DNA of 24,733 nucleotides from a virus, in the IMG/VR virus record IMGVR_UViG_3300043420_000413, positions 1-24,733 of that record; one strand, 5' to 3'. Below are positions 6,987 to 13,613 of the stretch, in pieces. The notes under the pieces are model-generated. The model saw only the letters and a program-made list of their open reading frames with translations, ran no database searches and had not been told where the DNA came from. Positions within the stretch are counted from its first letter, which is position 1. Each line of letters begins with the position of its first letter. The translations under genes were made by a program, and so were the position numbers.

Positions 6987-7159
6987 ACAAGCAGTCAACG
7001 ACATGGCTGATTGCGTCGGTCGCGGTTGAGACGGGCATCCAGCCGTCGGAGTTGATGGCTGACGAACACCTGCTGACCGCGGTGGTGGCGTACCTGAATG
7101 ACCGGGCGCGCCGTCGGGAGCAGGCGAGGGAGAATGGGAAGCGCCGCCGTCGGCGCTAG
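6726..7159 (+). CDS. tail assembly chaperone, long form (G-T) by -1 frameshift
   Basis: Slipping back one base at CCCTTTA (6977-6983) bypasses the TAG stop and continues in the -1 frame to TAG 7157-7159. This adds 58 residues and gives a 144-residue G-T protein. The added part reads IDKQSTTWLIASVAVETGIQ, then an acidic stretch, and ends with an Arg-rich tail (GKRRRRR). It has no ribosome site of its own at its 5' end and is normal coding sequence in composition, which argues for expression by frameshifting. The ratio of short to long form is set by slippage efficiency in known phages. Confidence 0.72.
6977..6983 (+). promoter_or_regulatory. -1 programmed frameshift site CCCTTTA
   Basis: The heptamer is in the exact phase for X_XXY_YYZ slippage relative to the chaperone frame (C CCT TTA), with the zero-frame stop TAG directly after it. 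Both tRNAs can re-pair in the -1 frame (CCC, TTT). I see no strong stimulatory hairpin in the next 40 bases; the adjacent stop codon may be the stimulator. Confidence 0.75.
7140..7157 (+). terminator. GC hairpin across the end of the G-T frame
   Basis: AGCGCCG (7140-7146) pairs with CGGCGCT (7151-7157) around a four-base loop CCGT, ending on the first base of the G-T stop codon. No long T-run follows. It may reduce read-through between the tail chaperone operon and the separate unit starting at 7198. The sequence encodes an Arg-rich tail, which favours such self-complementarity by chance, so confidence is limited. Confidence 0.4.
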
Positions 7160-7197
7160 ATGCCCGTTTCCGGCCCCAAATCGGCTCGTCAGCCTAC

Positions 7198-7227
7198 TTG
7201 ACATTAGGGTCCGACCTGTGCTTCAAT
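7198..7227 (+). promoter_or_regulatory. promoter, sigma-70/sigmaA type, copy A of a repeated module
   Basis: A perfect -35 box TTGACA (7198-7203) is followed after 18 bases by TTCAAT (7222-7227), with TG at 7219-7220 forming an extended -10. It lies in a 118-base gap with no gene. The same arrangement (TTGACG, 18 bases, TAATCT) recurs at 23671-23700, and the downstream leader is conserved between the two sites, which strengthens the call. Confidence 0.6.
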
Positions 7228-7235
7228 CCTCCTAT

Positions 7236-7280
7236 CGGCAAGGGGCCGACGGCAGGACCGACACAGGAGACGGCAAGATG
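7236..7280 (+). repeat. structured leader, copy A (partner at 23709-23751)
   Basis: This leader shares the 13-mer CGGCAAGGGGCCG with the copy at 23709, and the last 21 bases up to and including the start codon match at 19 positions. The 13-mer starts 38 bases after the first base of the -35 box in both copies. It sits in a hairpin TCGGC-AAGGG-GCCGA; in the other copy the closing pair is C-G instead of T-A, a compensatory change. The shared 3' part contains ACAGGAG, the ribosome binding site. Confidence 0.65.
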
Positions 7281-7571
7281 GATACGACCAGCATCCAGCG
7301 AGAGCAAATCGTCCAGCTCTACCACGACATCAAGGTCGCCGTGTTCGAGTGGGGCATGGACCGGCAGGCCGACATCAGCATCGATCGCTGGGAAGACCTG
7401 CATTGGTACTGCGACGCGAACGAGTTCATCGCCTATCTCATCGGGGAGGATGCGTTGATGGACGCAATCCTCCGGGACGACACGACGGAAATCGACACGC
7501 TCATCTCCGGGGTCGATGCTCTGCTCCGCTACGACCCCATTCGTTTCGTCATCAACCCGGACAAGAACTGA
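7278..7571 (+). CDS. hypothetical acidic protein, first gene of an inserted unit
   Basis: A 97-residue protein, acidic and apparently all-helical: a helix at 5-27 (REQIVQLYHDIKVAVFEWGM), DISIDRWEDLHWYCDANEFI (32-51) and a C-terminal helical pair. No catalytic motif is visible and I do not recognise the family. It has its own promoter and leader and sits between the tail chaperone and tape measure genes, an unusual place for a gene of this type. The open frame extends upstream to 7098, but the conserved leader and ACAGGAG ribosome site fix ATG 7278 as the start. Confidence 0.7.
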   Translation: MDTTSIQREQIVQLYHDIKVAVFEWGMDRQADISIDRWEDLHWYCDANEFIAYLIGEDALMDAILRDDTTEIDTLISGVDALLRYDPIRFVINPDKN

Positions 7572-8089
7572 TGTCGAAGGTCGCGACCTCCGTCATGGTC
7601 AGGGGTGAACGGGTGCCCCTGACCGACGGCTGGGTGCTGCGTGATGGTGTGCTGTGTGGCTGCCGTGACCTTCACGGTTCGTTCCCCGAATGTGTCGGGT
7701 CGCGTTCGCCGTATGCGGAGTGGCTTGGGCTGCTGCGTCCGACGGTGGCGCGGCCTCGTCGCCGTCAGCGTGCGGAGGAGACGAACCCGGTCGATTCCGG
7801 TTTGGCAATCCACCCGTCGGAGTTCAAGCGTCGCCGTCGTCTGCCGTTCGGTCGTGCGGAGGTGGAGGCGTGCGACGGGTGTGTGGTCATCCATGAGGGG
7901 TGGCAGTATTGCGAGGAGCATCGTGAGTTGGCGGTGCAGAATGTGCTGGCTGCGGCGGCGAACGATCGGACCATCAGCCGTCTGCACCTGATGGTCGCGG
8001 AGCGTTTCGGATTGGACCCGGTCACCGACCTGTATCCTGCGCCCGTCAAGGAGCGCACGGATGGCGCAGCAGCCAAGGTCGTTCGATAG
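7571..8089 (+). CDS. hypothetical protein with two Cys clusters
   Basis: A 172-residue basic protein coupled to the previous gene by TGATG. It has CGC (29-31) and C41 near the N-terminus, an Arg-rich middle (RPRRRQR, KRRRR), and a second cluster C101-x2-C104...C114-x2-H117 that could hold zinc. A C-terminal helix follows. The Arg-rich stretches suggest nucleic-acid contact, which is inference only. I do not recognise the family. An in-frame upstream extension exists but would lie inside the previous gene. Confidence 0.65.
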   Translation: MSKVATSVMVRGERVPLTDGWVLRDGVLCGCRDLHGSFPECVGSRSPYAEWLGLLRPTVARPRRRQRAEETNPVDSGLAIHPSEFKRRRRLPFGRAEVEACDGCVVIHEGWQYCEEHRELAVQNVLAAAANDRTISRLHLMVAERFGLDPVTDLYPAPVKERTDGAAAKVVR

Positions 8090-8651
8090 GGCGATGCCGG
8101 GAATCTATGGATTCCTGAAGGACATGAACCGGTTCGGGCCGGTCGTCAATGCCGAACTGCGTAAAGGCTCTATCGCTATCGCGAAGATGCTGGTGACGAA
8201 GGCCAAGCAAAACGCGAGGACGATTCAGGAGCTCCGTGTCGCGACCGGCCTGTATGCGAAGCCTGACCGTGTCCCGACGATTCGTGTGTCGAACAGCCGT
8301 GGGTTCGTCTCCAAGTCACGCCCTAATGCGCGGCGTAGTGCGAGGGCGAAGGCCAAGATCATTGATGTGTGGTTCGGTACGGAGTTCGGTGGCGGCAAGT
8401 ACGGCAAGGGGGAGAAGACTCCGGCCCGGTCGTATGCGGACGGCAGGACATTCGGCGGTGGCTACACCACCCAGTTCCGTCCTCACAAGGGCCGCGACGG
8501 GTATTTCTTCTTTCCGACGGTACGCTCCAACTCCAAGCTTATCGACGCGGAATATGGCAGGGCGGTTGATAGGGCGCTGCGTATCGCAAGGGTGGAGCAG
8601 AAGAAGGCCACCGTGATTGACATTGGTCTACGAGGGACAGGGTTGCGCTGA
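8061..8651 (+). CDS. possible HK97 gp10-like minor structural protein
   Basis: A 196-residue basic protein. After an N-terminal helix (IYGFLKDMNRFGPVVNAELR) come IAKMLVTKAKQNARTIQELR, a Lys/Arg-rich loop, then VWFGTEFGGGKYGKGEKTPA and FRPHKGRDGYFFFPTVR. The 'FG(T)EFGG...F.PH..R.GYFFFP' layout resembles HK97-gp10-type tail completion proteins, but the position just before the tape measure is unusual for that class and the match is only by eye. ATG 8061 has AAGGAG seven bases upstream and overlaps the previous gene by 29 bases. It ends in a TGATG junction with the tape measure gene. Confidence 0.6.
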   Translation: MAQQPRSFDRAMPGIYGFLKDMNRFGPVVNAELRKGSIAIAKMLVTKAKQNARTIQELRVATGLYAKPDRVPTIRVSNSRGFVSKSRPNARRSARAKAKIIDVWFGTEFGGGKYGKGEKTPARSYADGRTFGGGYTTQFRPHKGRDGYFFFPTVRSNSKLIDAEYGRAVDRALRIARVEQKKATVIDIGLRGTGLR

Positions 8652-10849
8652 TGGCTGGTGGTCGCACCTTCCTGATTCGTCTGCTTGGCGATAGCAAGGG
8701 TGTTGAGGCTGCGTTCGGCAAGACCTCTGCCAAGATGGCGGCGTTCGCAGCCAAGTCTGCTGTGGCCTCTGCCGCTATCGGTGCGGTGTTCCGTGGGTTC
8801 AAGGCGGCAGCGGACGAGGCGCTGCGTTTTGAGAAGACGCTGATGAACCTGACGACCCAAATCGGGTTGTCGCAGGAAGCAGCGGACGACATCGGCGCGA
8901 GCCTGCTTGGGATGTCAGACCTGCTGGTCGGGCCGCAGCAACTCGCGGAGGCGTACTACTTCGTCGCGTCGGCTGGCCTTGAGGGTGCTGCCGCGATGGA
9001 GGTCGTGCAGTCCTCTGCGAAGGCTGCCGCTATCGGCATGGGCGAGACGGAGACGGTCGCTGACCTGCTGACCTCTGTCCTGAATGCGTATGGGACGGAG
9101 AACATCAACGCTGCGGATGCGACCGACACGCTGCTCAAGGCGGTGCGTGACGGTAAGGCAGAGGCAGCCGACATGGCTGCGACAATGGGTCAGGTCATCC
9201 CGATTGCAGCGTCGATGGGGCTGCGGTTTGAGGATGTGTCTGCGTCGATGGCTGCGCTCACCCGTGCAGGTGTCAGCGCTGCGGAGTCCACGACACAGTT
9301 GCGGTCGTTCCTTGTCGGGCTGTTGCAGCCGTCGAAGGAAGCGGAGGAGGCGCTTGCCAAGTATGGGCTGACCTCGGCAGGGCTGCGTGCCGATCTTGCC
9401 GGTCCCGGTGGCCTCTCGTCGGTCCTCACGCAAATCGAAGATGCGACCGGTGGTAGCTCTGCGGCGTTTGCGGAAATCACCGGGCGTGTTGAGGCGCTGT
9501 CCTTCCTGAACACGATGCTGGGCGATTCGATGGAGGCGAACATCGCCCTGTTTGAGGAGAGTGCAGAGGCTGCCGGTATCACCGATCAGGCGTTCGCAGA
9601 GTATTCGCGAAGCACGGCAGGTCAACTGGATGCGCTCAAGTCGCAGTTTGAGACGACGAAGATTCTTCTTGGTGACGGTTCCGGTGCGGTCGATGTGTAT
9701 GGAGCGTCGGCTTCGGCGCTGGAGACAATCCTGTTCCGTCTGAATGGTGTGCTTCGCGATGGCGCGGAGGACGAAGCGGTCGCGACCCGGATGCGTCGTG
9801 AGGCTGCGGAGGCGCTTGACCGCAACCGTCGGATGCTTGAGGGTGTGACCGGCGCGCAGCGTGAAGCAATCATGCAGTCGGAGGAATACCGGTCCAACCT
9901 TTACACGCTGAACCGCGCGCAGCAACTCGTCAGGTTGAGCGACGAGGATTCCCGGCAGGCTCTTCTTGATTTGAGGGACATCCGAAAGGAGGGTGCCGAT
10001 GTCACGAACGACCTGACGCGCGAACTGCTTGGTTATCTTGGTGCCGAAAAGGGGTTGACTGCTTCGGCTGACCGTTGGGATGCGCTGGCCCGATCCTACG
10101 GCTACACCGCAGACGAGTCGGGGAACCTTCGTACGCAGCAGGAACTCCTGTCGGAGGCGATGTGGGGGAATGTCTCTGCCCTTGAGCAGCAGTTGGACGC
10201 GCAGATGCGGCTGGTCAATCCGCAGCTCAACGCGATTCGCGCGCAAGAGGATTTGGAGAAGGCGACCGCACAGTACGAGGAGTCGCTGACTGACACGACG
10301 CTGTCGGAGCGTGACCGGGAGAAGGCGCTGCTGGAGTTGGTCGCCGCCCAGTTGGAGGCCGATGCCGCCAACGACATCGCCGGTACGACCCTGAACGAGT
10401 TCGTGAACGGCCCGTTGCGCCGCGCGCTTGAGGCGTACGGGTTGCAAAAGGACGAGATTGACGAACTCATCGAAAGCACCGGCAACTACAAGGAAGCGCT
10501 TGAAGACTTGAATGGCACCCGTGTGGTGACCAGTATCGTTGAGCGTCGCGAGACCATCATCGTCAATCCGGGTCAGCCGGAGAATGCGCTGGCGAAGGGC
10601 GGCATCGTTACGGGGCCGCTGTATCCGACGCTGATCGGTGAGGCTGGCCCGGAGGCTGTCATTCCGCTGGAGCGTCTCCCTAGCCTGTTCAATCTTGATG
10701 AAGGTTCGGGTGTGACGATTGAGCCGGGTGCGATTCAGGTGAGTGTGACGGTCAGTGGTGATGCGAAGCCGCGCGATGTCGGGCTGGCGGTTGACCGGTC
10801 GATGAACGATGCGATTGCGCGTCTTGCGCGTGAGCTGGCGGTGGCCTGA
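8651..10849 (+). CDS. tape measure protein (TP901 core type)
   Basis: A 732-residue protein that sets tail length and is expelled at DNA ejection. Residues about 60-340 form the TP901-type core (EKTLMNLTTQIGLSQEAADD, LAEAYYFVASAGLEGAAAME, the MAATMGQVIPIAASMGL segment and the AGVSAAESTTQLRSFLVGLL segment). A long helical region rich in Ala, Glu and Arg follows. Near 650-675 is the late motif GGIVTGPLYPTLIGEAGPEA followed by VIPL, seen in many tape measures. It is modest in length for the family, consistent with a short to medium tail. No lysozyme or peptidase domain is apparent. The ATG overlaps the previous stop (TGATG). Confidence 0.88.
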   Translation: MAGGRTFLIRLLGDSKGVEAAFGKTSAKMAAFAAKSAVASAAIGAVFRGFKAAADEALRFEKTLMNLTTQIGLSQEAADDIGASLLGMSDLLVGPQQLAEAYYFVASAGLEGAAAMEVVQSSAKAAAIGMGETETVADLLTSVLNAYGTENINAADATDTLLKAVRDGKAEAADMAATMGQVIPIAASMGLRFEDVSASMAALTRAGVSAAESTTQLRSFLVGLLQPSKEAEEALAKYGLTSAGLRADLAGPGGLSSVLTQIEDATGGSSAAFAEITGRVEALSFLNTMLGDSMEANIALFEESAEAAGITDQAFAEYSRSTAGQLDALKSQFETTKILLGDGSGAVDVYGASASALETILFRLNGVLRDGAEDEAVATRMRREAAEALDRNRRMLEGVTGAQREAIMQSEEYRSNLYTLNRAQQLVRLSDEDSRQALLDLRDIRKEGADVTNDLTRELLGYLGAEKGLTASADRWDALARSYGYTADESGNLRTQQELLSEAMWGNVSALEQQLDAQMRLVNPQLNAIRAQEDLEKATAQYEESLTDTTLSERDREKALLELVAAQLEADAANDIAGTTLNEFVNGPLRRALEAYGLQKDEIDELIESTGNYKEALEDLNGTRVVTSIVERRETIIVNPGQPENALAKGGIVTGPLYPTLIGEAGPEAVIPLERLPSLFNLDEGSGVTIEPGAIQVSVTVSGDAKPRDVGLAVDRSMNDAIARLARELAVA

Positions 10850-12363
10850 TGCCTATCGTGACTTTGCGTCCGAACGCTGCGTCGGCGGCTGCATTCACCG
10901 CGACTCCTGCCGGTACTGCTGTCGTGGACATCCTCGCCGGTACTGCGGTGGACGACACCCGGTACATCACCCGTACCGATAGCAAGAAGGCCGGGAGCGC
11001 CACCATCAGTTTCGGTACGACGACGGTTGCGTCGAATCAGCGTGTGCGTGGTGTCCGTGTCCGTTTCAGGATGTTCGCGCCGGACAACCGTTCGCTTGCC
11101 ACCTATGCGATCGGATTCCAAAAGGCGGTCGGTCTTTCGGTTTGGAACACCGCCGCGAAGATTGAAGGGAAGACTGCCGCACGCGAAATCAGCGGCTCCT
11201 ATTTCCCTGTGAACGGTGAGCAGCAGGTGTGGTCGCAGTCGGACATCGACTCTTTGCAGGCGCTCATCACCGACCTCGGCACGAAGGCGAACCGTCGTGT
11301 CCGCACCTACCTGCTCTATGCCGATGTCGATATTGCGACGCAGGGTACGGCGACGGTCAGCGCACCGACCGGGACGATCACGGACAGTCCCCGTCCGACG
11401 CTGACATGGTCGTTCGTTGAAGCGGACGGCACCGACCAGTCGTACTACGAGGCGCGCATCTACACCTCTGCGACGGTCGGCGCGTCCGGTTTCACCCCGG
11501 ACGACACGGATTCGTTCCCTCCGGTGTTCGCCAGCGGCGAGGTCGCATCCTCTGTCCGTACCGTACGAAGCGATGTGAGCCTTGAGAACGGCGACTACTA
11601 CGCTTATGTGCGTGCCGGTATCGACATCGCTCTGAACCCGTTTTGGTCGCCGTGGGCGACCTCTGCATTCACGCTGACGGTCCCTGACCTGCCAGCGACT
11701 CCGACGGTGACTGCGACGCAGAGCCTGAACGACGGGTATGTGAGCGCAGAGGCCGCGTACGGTGCGATTGGTACTGCGGATTCATCTCGTACTTTCCAGT
11801 TCCAGCGGTCGCTTGATGGGACGGCATGGTCGTCTATCGGTGACGAGCAGAGCGCCGGGACTGCCGCCGGGACCGCAACCTTCCTTGATTACTTTGCGCC
11901 GCGTGGTGGTACGGCGTACTACCGGGCGCGGCAGCTCGCGGTGCGTGGGGACGACACCCTGATTTCGACTTGGGGTTCGGCGACGGTCAGCGTGGTGAAC
12001 GACAACCGCTGGTGGTTCAAGCCGGTGAACACGCTTGGGAACACGGTCGGTGGTGTCAAGGTGACCGGCGGTTATCAGGCGAGTTTCGCGGAGCAGGCGA
12101 CGGTGTATCAGCCGATCGGGCGTGACGAGAATGTGGTGGTGTCTGCCGGGGTGACCGGGCAGCAGGGTTCTTTCACCATCACGACGGTCGGTGATTCGGA
12201 GTGGACTGCGGTGCTGGATGCTGTCAGCGAGTCCGGCGAGGTGTATGTGGAGTCGCCCGATGGCGAGTCGTGGCGTGTGTGGTTCACCGACCGGTCGTGG
12301 TCTACCGACGGCCTTTCGTCAAATCCTGTGCGTACGGTGAATGTCGGCTGGGTCGTTGTCTGA
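10849..12363 (+). CDS. minor tail protein with FN3-like domains
   Basis: A 504-residue tail-tip protein directly after the tape measure (TGATG junction). Residues 1-160 are beta-rich (IVTLRPNAASAAAF, RVRGVRVRFRMFAPD). Two immunoglobulin/FN3-like repeats follow at about 168-285 (PRPTLTWSF...YYEARIYTS) and 287-395 (PDLPATPTVTATQS...GGTAYYRARQLA). The last 110 residues (WWFKPVNTLGN onward, through WRVWFTDRSWS) resemble a C-terminal unit of actinophage distal tail proteins. It probably forms part of the tail tip or its host-facing surface. No enzyme motif seen. Confidence 0.72.
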   Translation: MPIVTLRPNAASAAAFTATPAGTAVVDILAGTAVDDTRYITRTDSKKAGSATISFGTTTVASNQRVRGVRVRFRMFAPDNRSLATYAIGFQKAVGLSVWNTAAKIEGKTAAREISGSYFPVNGEQQVWSQSDIDSLQALITDLGTKANRRVRTYLLYADVDIATQGTATVSAPTGTITDSPRPTLTWSFVEADGTDQSYYEARIYTSATVGASGFTPDDTDSFPPVFASGEVASSVRTVRSDVSLENGDYYAYVRAGIDIALNPFWSPWATSAFTLTVPDLPATPTVTATQSLNDGYVSAEAAYGAIGTADSSRTFQFQRSLDGTAWSSIGDEQSAGTAAGTATFLDYFAPRGGTAYYRARQLAVRGDDTLISTWGSATVSVVNDNRWWFKPVNTLGNTVGGVKVTGGYQASFAEQATVYQPIGRDENVVVSAGVTGQQGSFTITTVGDSEWTAVLDAVSESGEVYVESPDGESWRVWFTDRSWSTDGLSSNPVRTVNVGWVVV

Positions 12364-13613
12364 TGTACCCGGTGTCGGCTGCTTTCAAGGAGAAGGTGCG
12401 CGGCTCGCACAAGATGGCGTTGCGTGTTGAGGTGTGGCGTGCCGGTGTGAAGCAGGCCGACATCTTCCCTATCGGCGGCGAGGTTGAGGTCGATGCGCGG
12501 CGTACGCATCGCCGTACCTGCACCGTGGTGCTGCCTGCCACGGACGGTGTGGTGCCGGGTGTGAACCTGTCGCTGCTTTCCCCGTACGGCAACGAGCTGC
12601 TGATTTGGCGTGGCGTGTTCATCAACCGATCCACACAGGTGCCAAAGATTTACAAGGGGCTGGCAGACAACTACGCCGATTACGATGCGCTGGACACCGC
12701 GTTCGTCGATTACACCGACCTCGGGGCGGTCATCCTGATTGAGGTTGAGGAGCCGGAATGGGTGCCGCAAGGGGCGTTCATCATCACGGAGGTGGACATC
12801 GACAGCGCCGACGGGGCGACGGTCGTGGTGCGTGGCGTGGACAGGAGTCTGCGTATCTCACGGAACCGGTGGGCTGCCCGATACCGGACGGAGGACGGCG
12901 AGACGCTTGACGATGTCATCATCAACCTGCTGCGTTCCCGGTGGGCTGATGTTCCGCTCAACATCGAAGAGTCTTCGGACACGGTGTCACGGACGGTGCT
13001 TGGGCTGGATGAGGACAACGATCCTTGGGAGGACGCGCAAGGCATCGCAGCATCGAAGGGGTACAGCCTGTTCTTCGACCAGTCCGGGGTGTGTGTCCTG
13101 CGCGGCCCACAGGATTACAGCGTGACGGAACCGGCAGAGGTGTACGAGGAGAACAGCGAAGCGACGGTGCTTGGTGTCGCACGCAACCTGACCTCCGAAC
13201 GGTCGTACAACGGTGCCATCGTCACCGGGGAAGGTACGAAGAACAACACGGTTTTCTCTGCGACCGCATGGGACAACGACCCGAAGAGTCCCACTTTCTA
13301 TCGTGGCCCGTACGGCCCTTATCCGCAGTTTTACACCAGCAGCACGGTGAACAGCGAGTCCGATGCTGCCGCTGCGGCGAACCGTTTGGTTACGCAGACG
13401 AAGGGGCTGGTTGAGAATGTCAACTGGTCGCAGATCGTTGACCCGTCCCTTGACGCGGACGACTATGTGCGTGTGAAGAACACGCTGGCGAACATCGACC
13501 GGTCGTTCGTCATCGACCGGCTGACGATTCCGCTTGACCCGGACACGCCCATGTCTGCGGTCGCACGCACCATCCGCATCGATGGCAGGTTCGATGAGGA
13601 GTTCACGGCATGA
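12363..13613 (+). CDS. tail hub-like minor tail protein
   Basis: A 416-residue protein. The opening MYPVSAAFKEKVRGSHKMAL then RVEVWRAG matches, from memory, the start of actinophage tail proteins labelled DUF5047, which correspond to baseplate-hub or tail-associated proteins. The body is beta-rich, with an inner domain around 180-330 (DDVIINLLRSRW, ...DNDPWEDAQGIAASKGYSLF, typical of hub domains) and a late segment (DYVRVKNTL, SFVIDRLTIPLDP). ATG 12363 overlaps the previous stop as TGATG; an upstream in-frame start at 12201 would lie inside the previous gene and is rejected. Its likely job is to bridge the tail tube end and the receptor-binding proteins. Confidence 0.7.
   Translation: MYPVSAAFKEKVRGSHKMALRVEVWRAGVKQADIFPIGGEVEVDARRTHRRTCTVVLPATDGVVPGVNLSLLSPYGNELLIWRGVFINRSTQVPKIYKGLADNYADYDALDTAFVDYTDLGAVILIEVEEPEWVPQGAFIITEVDIDSADGATVVVRGVDRSLRISRNRWAARYRTEDGETLDDVIINLLRSRWADVPLNIEESSDTVSRTVLGLDEDNDPWEDAQGIAASKGYSLFFDQSGVCVLRGPQDYSVTEPAEVYEENSEATVLGVARNLTSERSYNGAIVTGEGTKNNTVFSATAWDNDPKSPTFYRGPYGPYPQFYTSSTVNSESDAAAAANRLVTQTKGLVENVNWSQIVDPSLDADDYVRVKNTLANIDRSFVIDRLTIPLDPDTPMSAVARTIRIDGRFDEEFTA

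Noticed and set aside
7098-7277. Upstream extension of the 97-aa protein
   Set aside because: It would read through the promoter and conserved leader; the shared ribosome site places the start at 7278.
8915-10447. A 510-codon open frame on the minus strand opposite the tape measure gene
   Set aside because: Mirror of a GC-rich coding strand: Arg/Leu-rich, no recognisable domain, no ribosome site. The plus-strand tape measure explains the region fully. The same holds for the long minus-strand frames opposite the capsid gene (308-1552) and the glycine-rich gene (13763-15403).
12201-12362. N-terminal extension of the tail hub-like gene
   Set aside because: Lies within the previous tail gene; the ATG at 12363 forms the usual TGATG junction and gives a family-like N-terminus.
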